Origin: Alphaproteobacteria bacterium casp-alpha6
GTDB taxonomy: Bacteria > Pseudomonadota > Alphaproteobacteria > Rhodobacterales > Rhodobacteraceae
Direction of reading: 5' to 3'
Length of the DNA: 40,490 nucleotides
Assembly: GCA_001510135.1 (NCBI GenBank)
Contig: LFER01000003.1
Location: forward strand, 1 to 40,490
A model generated the notes under the pieces. It had not been told where the DNA came from. It ran no database searches and was given only the letters and a program-made list of their open reading frames with translations. Made by a program: the position numbers and the translations under genes. Shown one piece after another: positions 1-8,410 of the stretch (position 1 is its first letter; each line of letters opens with the position of its first letter).

Positions 1-3
1 ACA

Positions 4-1179
4 ATGGCGAAGGAAAAGTTTGAGCGGAGCAAGCCGCACTGCAACATCGGAACGATTGGTCACGTTGACCATGGGAAAACGACCTTGACGGCGGCGATTA
101 CGAAGCAGTTTGGTGAGTTTAAAGACTACGATCAGATTGATGCGGCGCCAGAGGAAAAGGCGCGTGGGATCACGATTTCTACGGCGCATGTGGAATATGA
201 AACGGATGCGCGCCATTACGCGCATGTGGATTGCCCCGGTCACGCGGACTATGTGAAGAACATGATCACGGGTGCGGCGCAGATGGACGGCGCGATCTTG
301 GTTGTGAACGCGGCGGATGGTCCGATGCCACAGACGCGGGAGCACATTTTGTTGGGTCGTCAGGTTGGTATTCCTGCTATGGTTGTTTTCCTGAACAAAG
401 TGGATCAGGTGGATGACGAAGAGCTTCTGGAGCTTGTTGAGATGGAAGTTCGCGAGCTTCTGAGCGAGTATGATTACCCGGGTGATGATATTCCAATCGT
501 TGCTGGCTCTGCTTTGGCGGCTCTTGAGGGCCGTGATGACGCGATCGGATCTGAAAAAATTGCAGAGCTGATGGCGGCGGTTGACGCCTATATCCCACAG
601 CCGGAGCGCGCGGTTGACCAACCGTTCCTGATGCCGATCGAAGACGTGTTTTCGATCTCGGGCCGTGGTACTGTTGTGACGGGTCGCGTGGAACGTGGTG
701 TGATCAATGTGGGTGATGAGATTGAAATCGTCGGCATCAAAGCGACGCAGAAATCCACCTGCACAGGTGTTGAAATGTTCCGCAAATTGTTGGACCGCGG
801 TGAAGCGGGCGACAATATCGGGGCGCTGTTGCGTGGTATCGATCGCGAAGCGGTTGAGCGTGGTCAGGTTCTCTGTAAGCCTGGTTCTGTGAAACCACAC
901 AAGAAATTTGAAGCCGAAGCCTATATCCTGACGAAGGAAGAAGGCGGTCGCCACACCCCATTCTTTGCCAACTACCGCCCACAGTTTTACTTCCGCACGA
1001 CCGACGTGACGGGCACAGTGAACCTGCCAGCGGGTACAGAGATGGTGATGCCAGGGGACAACCTGAAGTTTGAAGTCGAACTGATCGCCCCCATCGCGAT
1101 GGAAGAAAAACTGCGCTTCGCCATCCGCGAAGGCGGCCGCACCGTCGGTTCAGGCGTCGTCTCCAAAATCATCGAGTAA
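4..1179 (+). CDS. tuf: Elongation factor Tu
   Basis: EF-Tu is the GTPase that brings aminoacyl-tRNA to the ribosomal A site in the cytoplasm. The 391-residue protein is full length. It shows the P-loop GHVDHGKT at 19-26, switch I (ARGITIS from 53), DCPGH at 76-80 and NKVD at 131-134, followed by the two beta-barrel domains to the usual C-terminus VVSKIIE. The start ATG lies only three bases inside the window, so its promoter and ribosome binding site, and any upstream fusA, are not visible. It precedes rpsJ by 133 nt on the same strand, the usual str/S10 arrangement. Many relatives carry two tuf copies; only one is seen here. Confidence 0.98.
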   Translation: MAKEKFERSKPHCNIGTIGHVDHGKTTLTAAITKQFGEFKDYDQIDAAPEEKARGITISTAHVEYETDARHYAHVDCPGHADYVKNMITGAAQMDGAILVVNAADGPMPQTREHILLGRQVGIPAMVVFLNKVDQVDDEELLELVEMEVRELLSEYDYPGDDIPIVAGSALAALEGRDDAIGSEKIAELMAAVDAYIPQPERAVDQPFLMPIEDVFSISGRGTVVTGRVERGVINVGDEIEIVGIKATQKSTCTGVEMFRKLLDRGEAGDNIGALLRGIDREAVERGQVLCKPGSVKPHKKFEAEAYILTKEEGGRHTPFFANYRPQFYFRTTDVTGTVNLPAGTEMVMPGDNLKFEVELIAPIAMEEKLRFAIREGGRTVGSGVVSKIIE

Positions 1180-1312
1180 AAGATAGATCGCCCGCACTCA
1201 GCGGGTGACTGAATTGGGGCGCAGACATGCGCCCCGTTTATGGGTTCGAAGAAGAAAGCAGATCCACTGCTTTGATCCTCTCAACTCCAACGCCGAACAA
1301 AAGGCTCACAAA
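1180..1312 (+). promoter_or_regulatory. tuf–rpsJ spacer with three stem-loops (possible S10 leader)
   Basis: The 133-nt gap holds three consecutive hairpins: CCCGC/GCGGG at 1191-1205, a perfect 8-bp stem GGGGCGCA/TGCGCCCC at 1216-1235, and AAAGCAG/CTGCTTT at 1255-1273. None is followed by a proper T-tract, so they do not look like simple terminators. In E. coli the S10 operon leader binds L4 for feedback control. A similar role here is inference; no promoter is clear in the gap. Confidence 0.45.
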
Positions 1313-1621
1313 ATGCAAAGTCAGAATATTCGTATCCGGCTCAAAGCGTTTGACTACCGCGTGTTGGATGCCAGCACGCTGGAAATCGTCAACACCGCCA
1401 AACGCACGGGTGCTTCGGTACGTGGACCAATTCCCTTGCCGAATAAAATCGAAAAATTTACCGTTCTGCGTGGTCCTCACGTGAACAAGAAATCTCGCGA
1501 TCAGTTTGAAATTCGCACACACAAGCGTCTTTTGGATATCGTTGATCCGACCCCCCAAACGGTTGATGCTTTGATGAAGCTCGATCTTGCGGCTGGCGTC
1601 GACGTGCAGATTTCAGTTTAA
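1313..1621 (+). CDS. rpsJ: 30S ribosomal protein S10
   Basis: S10 (uS10) is a 30S head protein that also acts as NusE in transcription antitermination. The 102-residue protein has the family length and the conserved core around [21 protein letters not shown]. The ATG at 1313 was chosen because it gives the canonical N-terminus [16 protein letters not shown] longer in-frame reading from 1205 would add 36 unrelated residues across the hairpin leader. The ribosome binding site is weak (AAAGG about 10 nt upstream). First gene of the S10 block; rplC follows 10 nt after its stop. Confidence 0.97.
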   Translation: MQSQNIRIRLKAFDYRVLDASTLEIVNTAKRTGASVRGPIPLPNKIEKFTVLRGPHVNKKSRDQFEIRTHKRLLDIVDPTPQTVDALMKLDLAAGVDVQISV

Positions 1622-1631
1622 GGAGCAATTC

Positions 1632-2360
1632 ATGATGCGCTCTGGAATCATAGCGAAAAAAGTCGGCATGACACGGCTTTTTATGGAGGATGGAAAACAG
1701 ATCCCTGTAACCGTCCTTCAGATGGATAATCTTCAGGTTGTTGCTCAGCGCACAGTTGATGCGCATGGGTACACAGCGGTTCAGCTGGGCACCGGATCGA
1801 TTAAAGCCAAAAACGTTTCTAAACCGTTGCGCGGTCAATTCGCTGCGGCCAAAGTGGAACCCAAGCGTAAAGTCGCCGAGTTTCGCGTAGCGCCCGAGAA
1901 TCTGATCGAGGTAGGTTCTGAGATTACTGCAGACCATTACATCGAGGGTCAGTACGTAGACGTATCTGGCACGTCGATTGGTAAAGGGTTTGCCGGTGCG
2001 ATGAAGCGGCATAACTTTGGCGGTTTGCGCGCCTCTCACGGTGTGTCTATCAGCCACCGCTCTCACGGCTCAACAGGTCAGTGTCAAGGCCCCGGAAAAG
2101 TCTTTAAAGGCAAGAAAATGGCCGGTCATATGGGTGCTGTGCGCGTGACAACTCAAAACCTGCAGGTGGTGAAAACCGACGCGGATCGTGGCTTGATCAT
2201 GATCAAAGGCGCTGTGCCCGGATCAAAAGGTGGCTGGGTCACAGTGAAGGACGCGGCAAAAAAACCACGTCACGGCGATGCGCCTATGCCTGCGGCACTA
2301 CGTTCAACTGAGGCACCTGTGCAGGACGCACCCGCCGCTGCGGAAGGGGATGAAGCATGA
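1632..2360 (+). CDS. rplC: 50S ribosomal protein L3
   Basis: L3 (uL3) is an early assembly protein of the 50S subunit that reaches toward the peptidyl-transferase centre. The protein has 242 residues. Conserved segments include [11 protein letters not shown] near the N-terminus and the glycine-rich [24 protein letters not shown] stretch in the second half. The ATG at 1632 is chosen over 1635 because AGGAG ends 6 nt upstream and relatives begin with a two-residue M-hydrophobic-RSG pattern. The tail from about residue 215 is an Ala/Pro/acid-rich extension, as often seen in alphaproteobacterial L3. Its stop overlaps the rplD start by 4 nt, implying translational coupling. Confidence 0.97.
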   Translation: MMRSGIIAKKVGMTRLFMEDGKQIPVTVLQMDNLQVVAQRTVDAHGYTAVQLGTGSIKAKNVSKPLRGQFAAAKVEPKRKVAEFRVAPENLIEVGSEITADHYIEGQYVDVSGTSIGKGFAGAMKRHNFGGLRASHGVSISHRSHGSTGQCQGPGKVFKGKKMAGHMGAVRVTTQNLQVVKTDADRGLIMIKGAVPGSKGGWVTVKDAAKKPRHGDAPMPAALRSTEAPVQDAPAAAEGDEA

Positions 2361-2974
2361 AACTTGATGTGATCAATCTCGACGGCAGCAGCGCCGGAAG
2401 CCTTGAGCTTGGCGATGAAGTGTTCGGTCTGGAACCACGTGCGGATATTCTTCACCGAGTGGTGCGCTGGCAGCGCAACAATGCGCAGGCAGGCACACAT
2501 AAAGTGAAAACCCGCCGTGAAACGAGCTATTCGACGAAGAAGATTTATCGCCAAAAAGGAACGGGTGGCGCGCGTCACGGTGACCGCAATGCACCGATTT
2601 TCCGTAAAGGCGGCATCTACAAAGGCCCAACGCCGCGCAGCCATGGACATGAGCTGCCTAAAAAAGTGCGTAAACTGGGTCTCAAGCTGGCGCTTTCTGC
2701 GATGGCAAAATCCGGGTCTTTGGTGATTATCGAAAATGCGGAAACAGACGGAAAAACGTCAGCTTTGGCCAAGCAGGTCAAAAACTTGGGTTGGAAGCGC
2801 GCGCTGGTCATTGATGGTGCTTCTGTGAACGAAGGCTTTGCACGCGCAGCGCGCAATATTGAAGGCCTTGATGTTCTTCCTTCTGTTGGGGCGAATGTCT
2901 TTGATATTCTGAAACGCGATACGCTTGTGATTACAAAGGCGGGCGTCGAAGCATTGGAGGCGCGCTTAAAATGA
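2357..2974 (+). CDS. rplD: 50S ribosomal protein L4
   Basis: L4 (uL4) binds 23S rRNA domain I and lines the peptide exit tunnel with an extended loop. In gammaproteobacteria it is also the repressor of the S10 operon. The 205-residue protein carries the characteristic [18 protein letters not shown] region and GPTPRSHG loop in the first half. ATGA overlaps join it to both rplC upstream and rplW downstream. Whether it regulates this operon is not shown by the sequence, although the hairpin-rich leader before rpsJ makes this plausible. Confidence 0.97.
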   Translation: MKLDVINLDGSSAGSLELGDEVFGLEPRADILHRVVRWQRNNAQAGTHKVKTRRETSYSTKKIYRQKGTGGARHGDRNAPIFRKGGIYKGPTPRSHGHELPKKVRKLGLKLALSAMAKSGSLVIIENAETDGKTSALAKQVKNLGWKRALVIDGASVNEGFARAARNIEGLDVLPSVGANVFDILKRDTLVITKAGVEALEARLK

Positions 2975-3267
2975 GTGTGAAACCTGAACATTACGACGTG
3001 ATCCGCAAGCCGATCATCACCGAAAAGGCAACGCTTGCCTCTGAAAATGGTGCGATTGTGTTTGAAGTTGCCCATGACAGCAATAAACCTCAGATCAAAG
3101 AGGCGGTCGAAGCGCTCTTTGGTGTCAAGGTCAAGGCGGTCAATACGGTCATTACCAAAGGCAAGACCAAACGCTTCCGCGGGATCAAAGGCACACGCAA
3201 AGACGTGAAAAAAGCCTATGTGACGCTAGAAGAGGGCAATTCAATCGATGTTACCACCGGTCTCTGA
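2971..3267 (+). CDS. rplW: 50S ribosomal protein L23
   Basis: L23 (uL23) sits at the exit-tunnel mouth and is the docking site for trigger factor and SRP. The protein is 98 residues, the usual bacterial size, with the N-terminal [13 protein letters not shown] motif and the basic KGKTKRFRG segment. It overlaps rplD by 4 nt. It is the last gene of the first ribosomal transcription unit here, since a strong terminator begins 23 nt after its stop. In E. coli rplB would follow at once; here 384 nt separate them. Confidence 0.97.
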   Translation: MSVKPEHYDVIRKPIITEKATLASENGAIVFEVAHDSNKPQIKEAVEALFGVKVKAVNTVITKGKTKRFRGIKGTRKDVKKAYVTLEEGNSIDVTTGL

Positions 3268-3290
3268 TTGAATACAGTATGAAACGAAAG

Positions 3291-3317
3291 AAACCCCGCC
3301 AAAGAGCGGGGTTTTTT
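3291..3317 (+). terminator. Rho-independent terminator after rplW
   Basis: Stem CCCCGC (3294-3299) pairs with GCGGGG (3306-3311) around a 6-nt loop. It is extended by AAA/TTT and followed by six T residues (3312-3317). It ends the rpsJ–rplW unit and implies a separate promoter for rplB. Confidence 0.9.
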
Positions 3318-3651
3318 ATTTCCGCGTTCTTTGGGGTCGGGCATGGAGCGCTTTGCCACGTGTGACTGTTTGGCTTATGGGCGTGTTGTGTTAAACGTTT
3401 ATCAAGCCGCTTAAGCGGCTCCAAATACAATCATTCAAACCTGCGCCCAAAGCGAGCCATTGATAAAGTCTTTTAATAAACTCCAATTCCAAGCGTCTGT
3501 TGTCTTTTGCTTAATTCGGGTAAGGTCAGATTTCCTTTACTCAGCCCTTGATCTTTCTCAGAGCGTCTGTTATCCGCCCCCATCTGTTCCTCAAAAGAGG
3601 GATATCACATAGGGCGGGGGACCGTCCGTTTGCTAACGGAAGACAGAAAGC
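3318..3651 (+). promoter_or_regulatory. Non-coding spacer/leader before rplB
   Basis: No credible gene is seen in these 334 nt. The spacer contains a perfect 16-bp palindrome (3405-3420, AGCCGCTTAAGCGGCT) and a 10-nt direct repeat AGCGTCTGTT at 3492 and 3562. Close to rplB there is a nested structure: an outer stem CCGCCC (3574-3579)/GGGCGG (3612-3617) encloses hairpin CCTC-AAAA-GAGG (3589-3600). A further hairpin TCCGTT/AACGGA follows at 3625-3640, just before the rplB start. A promoter must lie here because of the upstream terminator, but no convincing -35/-10 pair could be chosen by eye. Confidence 0.5.
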
Positions 3652-4494
3652 ATGGCACTCAAGTCGTATAAGCCAACGACGCCGGGCCAGCGCGGGCTGG
3701 TGCTGATCGACCGTTCGGAGCTTTGGAAAGGACGTCCTGTCAAATCCCTGACTGAGGGTTTGACAAAATCGGGCGGCCGGAACAATACCGGACGGATTAC
3801 ATCACGCCGTCGCGGTGGTGGGGCAAAACGCCTTTACCGGATCGTTGATTTCAGAAGAAACAAATTCGATATCGCTGCAACTGTGGAGCGGATCGAATAT
3901 GACCCCAACCGGTCAGCCTTTATCGCCCTTGTGAAATATGAGGACGGAGAGCAGGCCTATATCATCGCACCACAGCGCCTTCGCGTGGGTGATAGCGTGA
4001 TTTCGGGTCAAAAAGCAGATATTAAACCCGGAAACGCGATGCCATTTTCTGGCATGCCGATCGGGACCATTGTGCACAACATCGAACTGAAAGCCGGAAA
4101 AGGTGGACAGATTGCACGCGCTGCGGGCACTTATGCCCAATTTATCGGTCGTGATGGCGGATATGCGCAGTTGCGTCTGAGTTCAGGTGAAGTGCGTATG
4201 GTGCGTCAGGAATGCATGGCAACTGTTGGTGCCGTGTCCAACCCAGATAATTCAAACCAAAACCTTGGTAAGGCTGGTCGCAACCGTCACAAAGGCATTC
4301 GCCCCTCTGTGCGCGGCGTTGTGATGAACCCAATCGATCACCCACATGGTGGTGGTGAGGGCCGCACCTCCGGTGGTCGTCACCCTGTGACACCTTGGGG
4401 TAAGCCAACCAAAGGAAAACGGACCCGTAACAAAAACAAAGCGTCACAAAAGCTGATCATCCGCTCGCGTCACGCCAAGAAGAAGGGGCGTTAA
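3652..4494 (+). CDS. rplB: 50S ribosomal protein L2
   Basis: L2 (uL2) is needed for subunit association and peptidyl-transferase activity. The 280-residue protein shows the N-terminal [14 protein letters not shown] and the strongly conserved [21 protein letters not shown] region at about 220-240, which holds the histidine equivalent to E. coli His229. The C-terminus is basic, as in the family. The ATG at 3652 follows a short stem-loop and AGACAGAAAG, a poor Shine-Dalgarno match. It starts the second ribosomal transcription unit; rpsS follows 3 nt after its stop. Confidence 0.98.
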   Translation: MALKSYKPTTPGQRGLVLIDRSELWKGRPVKSLTEGLTKSGGRNNTGRITSRRRGGGAKRLYRIVDFRRNKFDIAATVERIEYDPNRSAFIALVKYEDGEQAYIIAPQRLRVGDSVISGQKADIKPGNAMPFSGMPIGTIVHNIELKAGKGGQIARAAGTYAQFIGRDGGYAQLRLSSGEVRMVRQECMATVGAVSNPDNSNQNLGKAGRNRHKGIRPSVRGVVMNPIDHPHGGGEGRTSGGRHPVTPWGKPTKGKRTRNKNKASQKLIIRSRHAKKKGR

Positions 4495-4497
4495 TCC

Positions 4498-4776
4498 ATG
4501 AGTCGCTCTGTATGGAAAGGCCCGTTCGTCGACGCCTATGTGCTGAAGAAAGCCGAGGCGGCGCGCGAAAGTGGGCGCAACGAGGTGATCAAAATCTGGT
4601 CTCGTCGTTCTACGATCCTTCCCCAATTCGTCGGACTGACGTTTGGCGTTTACAATGGCAAAAAGCATATCCCTGTTATGATCAGCGAAGATATGATTGG
4701 CCAGAAGTTCGGGGAATATTCTCCAACCCGCACCTACTACGGTCATGGTGCTGACAAAAAAGCAAAGCGGAAATAA
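4498..4776 (+). CDS. rpsS: 30S ribosomal protein S19
   Basis: S19 (uS19) lies in the 30S head and, with S13, contacts the decoding-site tRNA and the B1 bridge. The 92-residue protein begins [19 protein letters not shown] and has the conserved [25 protein letters not shown] block. It is spaced 3 nt from both rplB and rplV, consistent with one polycistronic message. Nothing unusual was seen. Confidence 0.98.
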   Translation: MSRSVWKGPFVDAYVLKKAEAARESGRNEVIKIWSRRSTILPQFVGLTFGVYNGKKHIPVMISEDMIGQKFGEYSPTRTYYGHGADKKAKRK

Positions 4777-4779
4777 GCC

Positions 4780-5160
4780 ATGGGTAAAGATAAAAATCCC
4801 CGCCGCGTGGCAGAGAATGAAGCGATGGCAAAACTGCGCATGCTTCGTACCTCCCCGCAGAAACTTAATCTGGTTGCCGCAATGATCCGTGGCAAAAAAG
4901 TTGATCGTGCTCTGAACGATTTGACCTTTTCTAAAAAACGGATCGCGATCGATGTGCGCAAATGCTTGCAATCCGCGATTGCGAATGCTGAAAACAACCA
5001 TAACCTTGATGTGGATGAACTGATTGTGGCAGAAGCCTATGTTGGTAAAAATCTCACGCTAAAACGTGGTCGTCCGCGTGCCCGTGGCCGTTTTGGTCGC
5101 ATTCTGAAACCATTTTCAGAACTGACAATCAAAGTGCGTCAAGTAGAGGAGCAAGCCTAA
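4780..5160 (+). CDS. rplV: 50S ribosomal protein L22
   Basis: L22 (uL22) spans the 50S subunit, and its beta-hairpin lines the exit tunnel near the macrolide site. The protein is 126 residues. Visible family features are [18 protein letters not shown] near the N-terminus, [16 protein letters not shown] in the middle, and the tunnel-hairpin segment [15 protein letters not shown] near the C-terminus. The stop TAA shares its last base with the rpsC start (TAATG), giving translational coupling. Confidence 0.98.
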   Translation: MGKDKNPRRVAENEAMAKLRMLRTSPQKLNLVAAMIRGKKVDRALNDLTFSKKRIAIDVRKCLQSAIANAENNHNLDVDELIVAEAYVGKNLTLKRGRPRARGRFGRILKPFSELTIKVRQVEEQA

Positions 5161-5867
5161 TGGGACAAAAGGTAAATCCAATTGGCATGCGCCTTCAGGT
5201 AAACCGGACTTGGGACAGCCGCTGGTTCGCAGCCTCCAAAGATTACGGTGATCTGTTGCTGGAAGATCTGCGCATGCGCGATTTTATCCGCAAAGAATGT
5301 GCGCAATCTGGTGTGGCTCGTGTGATCATTGAACGCCCGCACAAAAAATGCCGTGTGACCATTCACACAGCACGCCCCGGTGTGATCATCGGGAAAAAAG
5401 GTGCTGATATCGAAACACTGCGCAAAAAATTGGCAGCGATCACGGAATCTGAACTGCACCTCAACATCGTTGAAGTACGCAAGCCAGAACTTGACGCGCA
5501 ATTGGTGGGTGAAAGCATCGCACAGCAGCTTGAGCGCCGCGTGTCTTTCCGCCGTGCGATGAAGCGGGCCATTCAAAACGCAATGCGCATGGGGGCCTTG
5601 GGCATCCGTGTGAACGTGTCTGGCCGTCTTGGCGGTGCAGAGATTGCGCGGACCGAATGGACGCACGAAGGCCGCGTGCCTTTGCATACACTGCGTGCAG
5701 ACATTGATTACGCCAATGTAGAGGCCTCAACGCCTTATGGAATCATTGGAATCAAAGTCTGGATCTACAAAGGGGATATCATGGAACATGACCCCCAGGC
5801 GCGTGATCGCAAAGCGCAAGAGCTTCAGGATGGTCCTGCACCGCGCGGTGCGGCGACGCGTCGCTAG
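5160..5867 (+). CDS. rpsC: 30S ribosomal protein S3
   Basis: S3 (uS3) forms part of the mRNA entry channel and contributes to ribosomal helicase activity. The 235-residue protein begins [12 protein letters not shown] and has a type II KH domain with the GKKG loop at 78-81. The C-terminal S3 domain holds [20 protein letters not shown] and ends with a short Arg/Ala-rich tail. The start overlaps the rplV stop by one base. rplP follows 12 nt later after GGGAGGG, a good ribosome binding site for that gene. Confidence 0.98.
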   Translation: MGQKVNPIGMRLQVNRTWDSRWFAASKDYGDLLLEDLRMRDFIRKECAQSGVARVIIERPHKKCRVTIHTARPGVIIGKKGADIETLRKKLAAITESELHLNIVEVRKPELDAQLVGESIAQQLERRVSFRRAMKRAIQNAMRMGALGIRVNVSGRLGGAEIARTEWTHEGRVPLHTLRADIDYANVEASTPYGIIGIKVWIYKGDIMEHDPQARDRKAQELQDGPAPRGAATRR

Positions 5868-5879
5868 GGAGGGATAGAC

Positions 5880-6293
5880 ATGCTTCAACCAAAGCGTACA
5901 AAATTCCGCAAACTGCATAAGGGCCGGATCAAAGGGCTTGCCAAAGGTGGCTCTGACCTGAACTTTGGCTCTTATGGTCTTAAGGCGACAGAACCTGAGC
6001 GCGTCACAGCGCGCCAGATCGAAGCCGCCCGCCGTGCCATGACGCGTCATATGAAACGTCAGGGGCGTGTGTGGATCCGCATCTTCCCCGATACACCGGT
6101 AACCTCAAAACCAACTGAGGTTCGGATGGGTAAAGGGAAAGGCTCTGTTGATTTCTGGGCCTGCAAAGTGAAACCCGGTCGCGTGATGTTTGAAATTGAC
6201 GGCGTCAATGACGATATCGCCCGCGAAGCGCTTCGCCTTGCGGCAATGAAACTTCCCATCAAAACCCGCGTTGTGGTTCGCGAAGACTGGTAA
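5880..6293 (+). CDS. rplP: 50S ribosomal protein L16
   Basis: L16 (uL16) organises the A-site region and is a late 50S assembly protein. The 137-residue protein starts [11 protein letters not shown] and carries the conserved VRMGKGKG loop. Arg82 in that loop aligns with E. coli Arg81, the residue hydroxylated by the oxygenase YcfD/RoxA in E. coli (family knowledge). It is the last gene before a strong terminator. In the canonical order rpmC would follow directly, but here a minus-strand oxygenase-like gene intervenes. Confidence 0.98.
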   Translation: MLQPKRTKFRKLHKGRIKGLAKGGSDLNFGSYGLKATEPERVTARQIEAARRAMTRHMKRQGRVWIRIFPDTPVTSKPTEVRMGKGKGSVDFWACKVKPGRVMFEIDGVNDDIAREALRLAAMKLPIKTRVVVREDW

Positions 6294-6313
6294 GGTTTCG
6301 TTAAAAGAAAAGG

Positions 6314-6345
6314 AAAAGCCCTCGCATCTGCGAGGGCTTTTTTTT
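6314..6345 (+). terminator. Terminator after rplP, possibly bidirectional
   Basis: A long stem AAGCCCTCGC/GCGAGGGCTT around a small loop (centre 6325-6330) is followed by eight T residues (6338-6345). The A-rich flank on the left gives a U-rich tail on the other strand, so it can also end the convergent minus-strand gene that stops at 6377. Confidence 0.9.
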
Positions 6346-6376
6346 GTCTCCGCCTTTTGGTCGCGTTCCATAAAAA

Positions 6377-6994
6377 TTATCCCCAGCGGTAATTGAAACT
6401 GACAGAAATGCGGTCCTCTTCGGACATATTCACAGGCACTTCATGGCGCAGCCAGCTTTCCCAGAGGATCACATCGCCCACTTTGGGGGCAACATAGACA
6501 AAGGGTTTTAAGCCGTTTCGCGCATCTTTGCGACGTGGTGGGGCGGCCATCATCTGGGGCAGGCGGGGATCTTCGAAACGGATTGCGCTCGCGCCTTCCG
6601 GCATCGCAATATAGGTCGTGCCAGAGATCACAGAATGGGGATGGATATGGCCTGAATGCGTTCCGCCCTCAGGCAGGATGTTGATCCAGAGGTCCTCAAG
6701 GGTGACCGCTTTGTCCCCCAAATCCCAATCCAGTTCTTTGACAAATTGCGCCACATGCCGGTCCAGCAGTTTTTCCAACTCTGCAAAGACAGGAAAACGC
6801 CAGCCAAGATCTGTCAGAGAAGCATAGCTTGTATATCCCGGATACCCGTTTTCCTCGCACCACTTTTGACCGGCCTCATCATCCTGAGCAATGGACCAGC
6901 ACGACCGTTCAATATCGTCCAAATCAATATCGCCCTGCTCTGTGAGGGATGCGTGATAGAGGGGGGTAGAAAATACTGTATTTATCTTTGTCAT
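6377..6994 (-). CDS. Putative 2-oxoglutarate/Fe(II) oxygenase (TIGR02466/PF13759-like)
   Basis: This 205-residue protein resembles the 2OG-Fe(II) oxygenase-like family with a double-stranded beta-helix core. Supporting sequence is HIHPHS followed by SGTTYI (His116, His118, His120), the FEDP strand near 140, GDVILWESWLRHEVPVN with His184 as candidate distal ligand, and RISVSFNYRW with Arg195 as candidate 2OG binder. No acidic residue sits at the usual HxD/E position, so the metal site is uncertain. It has no signal peptide or membrane segment. It lies antisense within the ribosomal cluster, between the rplP terminator and rpmC, with a purine-rich AAGAGAAG before its ATG. Substrate unknown. Confidence 0.75.
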   Translation of the reverse strand: MTKINTVFSTPLYHASLTEQGDIDLDDIERSCWSIAQDDEAGQKWCEENGYPGYTSYASLTDLGWRFPVFAELEKLLDRHVAQFVKELDWDLGDKAVTLEDLWINILPEGGTHSGHIHPHSVISGTTYIAMPEGASAIRFEDPRLPQMMAAPPRRKDARNGLKPFVYVAPKVGDVILWESWLRHEVPVNMSEEDRISVSFNYRWG

Positions 6995-7034
6995 AGCTTC
7001 TCTTATGCAACTTTGGGCGCTCTGACCAGTGCTC

Positions 7035-7065
7035 TTGAACGGAGCGGTTTGCGCCTTCTTATTAT
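7035..7065 (+). promoter_or_regulatory. Candidate promoter for the rpmC unit
   Basis: TTGAAC (7035-7040) and TATTAT (7060-7065) are separated by 19 nt, upstream of rpmC and downstream of the rplP terminator. A promoter is expected in this spacer. The long spacing makes this exact choice weak. Confidence 0.3.
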
Positions 7066-7119
7066 TACCCTCTTAGGGGTTGCTTTTATGCTCAGCCTCC
7101 CCTAGAAGCCAAGTCTCGT

Positions 7120-7153
7120 CGCGCCGATTGTCGAATCGGCGCGGAATTTATTT
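7120..7153 (+). promoter_or_regulatory. Strong stem-loop before rpmC (weak terminator or leader)
   Basis: A perfect 10-bp stem CGCGCCGATT (7120-7129)/AATCGGCGCG (7134-7143) with a GTCG loop is followed by GAATTTATTT. The T-rich tail is interrupted, so it may be an attenuator or leader structure rather than a full terminator. rpmC starts 59 nt further on. Confidence 0.5.
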
Positions 7154-7211
7154 GTCCCACGGGGATTTGGGTAACCGCAAGGGCCCGCCTGTGTATGAAA
7201 AGGTAACGCGA

Positions 7212-7412
7212 ATGAACGCCTCTGAATTGCGTGATAAAACGCCTGACCAGCTTCGTGAAGAACTGGCAAACCTCAAGAAAGAATCTTTTAACCTGCGTTT
7301 TCAGCAGGCGACAGGACAGCTTGAAAACACCGCACGTATGCGCGCTGTAAAGCGTGATACCGCCCGTGTTAAAACCGTGTTGAACGAAAAAGCCTCAGCG
7401 GCTGCAGAATAA
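7212..7412 (+). CDS. rpmC: 50S ribosomal protein L29
   Basis: L29 (uL29) is a small helical-hairpin protein beside L23 at the tunnel exit. The 66-residue protein begins [18 protein letters not shown], the usual opening, and has the [18 protein letters not shown] core. The ATG at 7212 was chosen because AAAAGG ends 8 nt upstream; an in-frame reading from 7080 would run through the stem-loop spacer and adds no family sequence. rpsQ follows 12 nt after its stop. Confidence 0.96.
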   Translation: MNASELRDKTPDQLREELANLKKESFNLRFQQATGQLENTARMRAVKRDTARVKTVLNEKASAAAE

Positions 7413-7424
7413 GGACGTCACAGA

Positions 7425-7655
7425 ATGCCAAAACGAATTCTTCAAGGTGTTGTGACAAGCGACAAGAACGAGCAGACGATCACCGTTTCAGTAGAACGTC
7501 GCTTCAAGCACCCTGTTTTGCAAAAAACCATCCGTAAGTCCAAAAAATATCGGGCGCACGATGAAAGGAATGCTTTCAAGGTCGGAGATTCCGTACGCAT
7601 CATTGAATGCGCTCCGAGATCGAAAACAAAACGCTGGGAGGTTCTTGAAGCGTAA
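7425..7655 (+). CDS. rpsQ: 30S ribosomal protein S17
   Basis: S17 (uS17) is an OB-fold primary binder of 16S rRNA needed for 30S assembly. The protein is 76 residues, typical length, with the pattern [35 protein letters not shown] and [26 protein letters not shown] precedes the start. It is the last gene of the canonical S10 operon; a 75-nt structured gap separates it from rplN, the first gene of the spc block. Confidence 0.97.
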   Translation: MPKRILQGVVTSDKNEQTITVSVERRFKHPVLQKTIRKSKKYRAHDERNAFKVGDSVRIIECAPRSKTKRWEVLEA

Positions 7656-7686
7656 GTTTCAAGCGCACTCAGTTTAATCGAAACCC

Positions 7687-7712
7687 TGGGGAAAAGGTAG
7701 GCATACCCCCCA
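7687..7712 (+). promoter_or_regulatory. Bulged hairpin between rpsQ and rplN
   Basis: TGGGG (7687-7691) pairs with CCCCA (7708-7712), and GGTA (7696-7699) pairs with TACC (7704-7707) around a GGCA loop. This leaves a 4-nt A bulge on the 5' side. The hairpin ends 18 nt before the rplN start and sits at the S10/spc boundary. A role in spc regulation is inference. Confidence 0.45.
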
Positions 7713-7730
7713 AAGGTCGGGAGAAACCAA

Positions 7731-8099
7731 ATGATCCAGATGCAAACAAACCTGGATGTTGCTGACAACTCTGGCGCGCGCCGAGTTCAGTGCATCAAGG
7801 TGCTTGGTGGGTCCAAGCGAAAATATGCTTCTGTGGGCGACATTATTGTTGTCTCAGTCAAAGAAGCGATCCCTCGCGGTCGTGTTAAAAAAGGCGATGT
7901 GCGCAAAGCAGTCGTCGTTCGCACCGCGAAAGAAGTTCGTCGTGAAGACGGAACAGCCATTCGTTTTGACAGCAACGCAGCGGTTATTCTCAATAACTCA
8001 GGTGAACCTGTTGGAACGCGTATCTTTGGACCGGTTGTTCGTGAGCTTCGCGCAAAGAACTTCATGAAAATCATTTCCCTTGCTCCGGAGGTGCTGTGA
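7731..8099 (+). CDS. rplN: 50S ribosomal protein L14
   Basis: L14 (uL14) forms bridge B8 and is the docking site of the silencing factor RsfS. The 122-residue protein shows [27 protein letters not shown] and the C-terminal [17 protein letters not shown], both diagnostic. GGGAGAAACCAA precedes the ATG. It opens the spc block; its stop overlaps the rplX start by one base (TGATG). Confidence 0.98.
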   Translation: MIQMQTNLDVADNSGARRVQCIKVLGGSKRKYASVGDIIVVSVKEAIPRGRVKKGDVRKAVVVRTAKEVRREDGTAIRFDSNAAVILNNSGEPVGTRIFGPVVRELRAKNFMKIISLAPEVL

Positions 8100-8410
8100 T
8101 GGCTGCGAAGTTGCGCAAAGGCGACAAAGTCGTCGTGCTTGCTGGTAAGGATAAGGGGAAGGAAGGCGTTGTCGCCTCTGTCGATCCAAAAGCAAACAAA
8201 GCCGTTGTAGACGGGGTAAATATCGCGATCCGTCATACAAAACAGACCCAAGCGTCTCAAGGGGGCCGTCTGCCCAAAGCCATGCCGATTGATCTGTCTA
8301 ACCTCTCCGTTCTGGATGCAAACGGAAAAGCAACGCGCGTCGGATTTCGGATGGAAGATGGCAAGAAAGTACGTTTTGCCAAAACCACAGGAGATGTGAT
8401 CGATGCTTGA
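8099..8410 (+). CDS. rplX: 50S ribosomal protein L24
   Basis: L24 (uL24) is an assembly-initiator protein with a KOW motif. The 103-residue protein contains [19 protein letters not shown], the KOW core, near the N-terminus and ends with [13 protein letters not shown]. The ATG at 8099 is preferred over an upstream in-frame GTG at 8096, because GGAGG lies 7 nt before it and it couples to the rplN stop through TGATG. Its 3' end overlaps rplE by 8 nt. In E. coli S8 represses the spc operon near this gene pair. Confidence 0.97.
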   Translation: MAAKLRKGDKVVVLAGKDKGKEGVVASVDPKANKAVVDGVNIAIRHTKQTQASQGGRLPKAMPIDLSNLSVLDANGKATRVGFRMEDGKKVRFAKTTGDVIDA

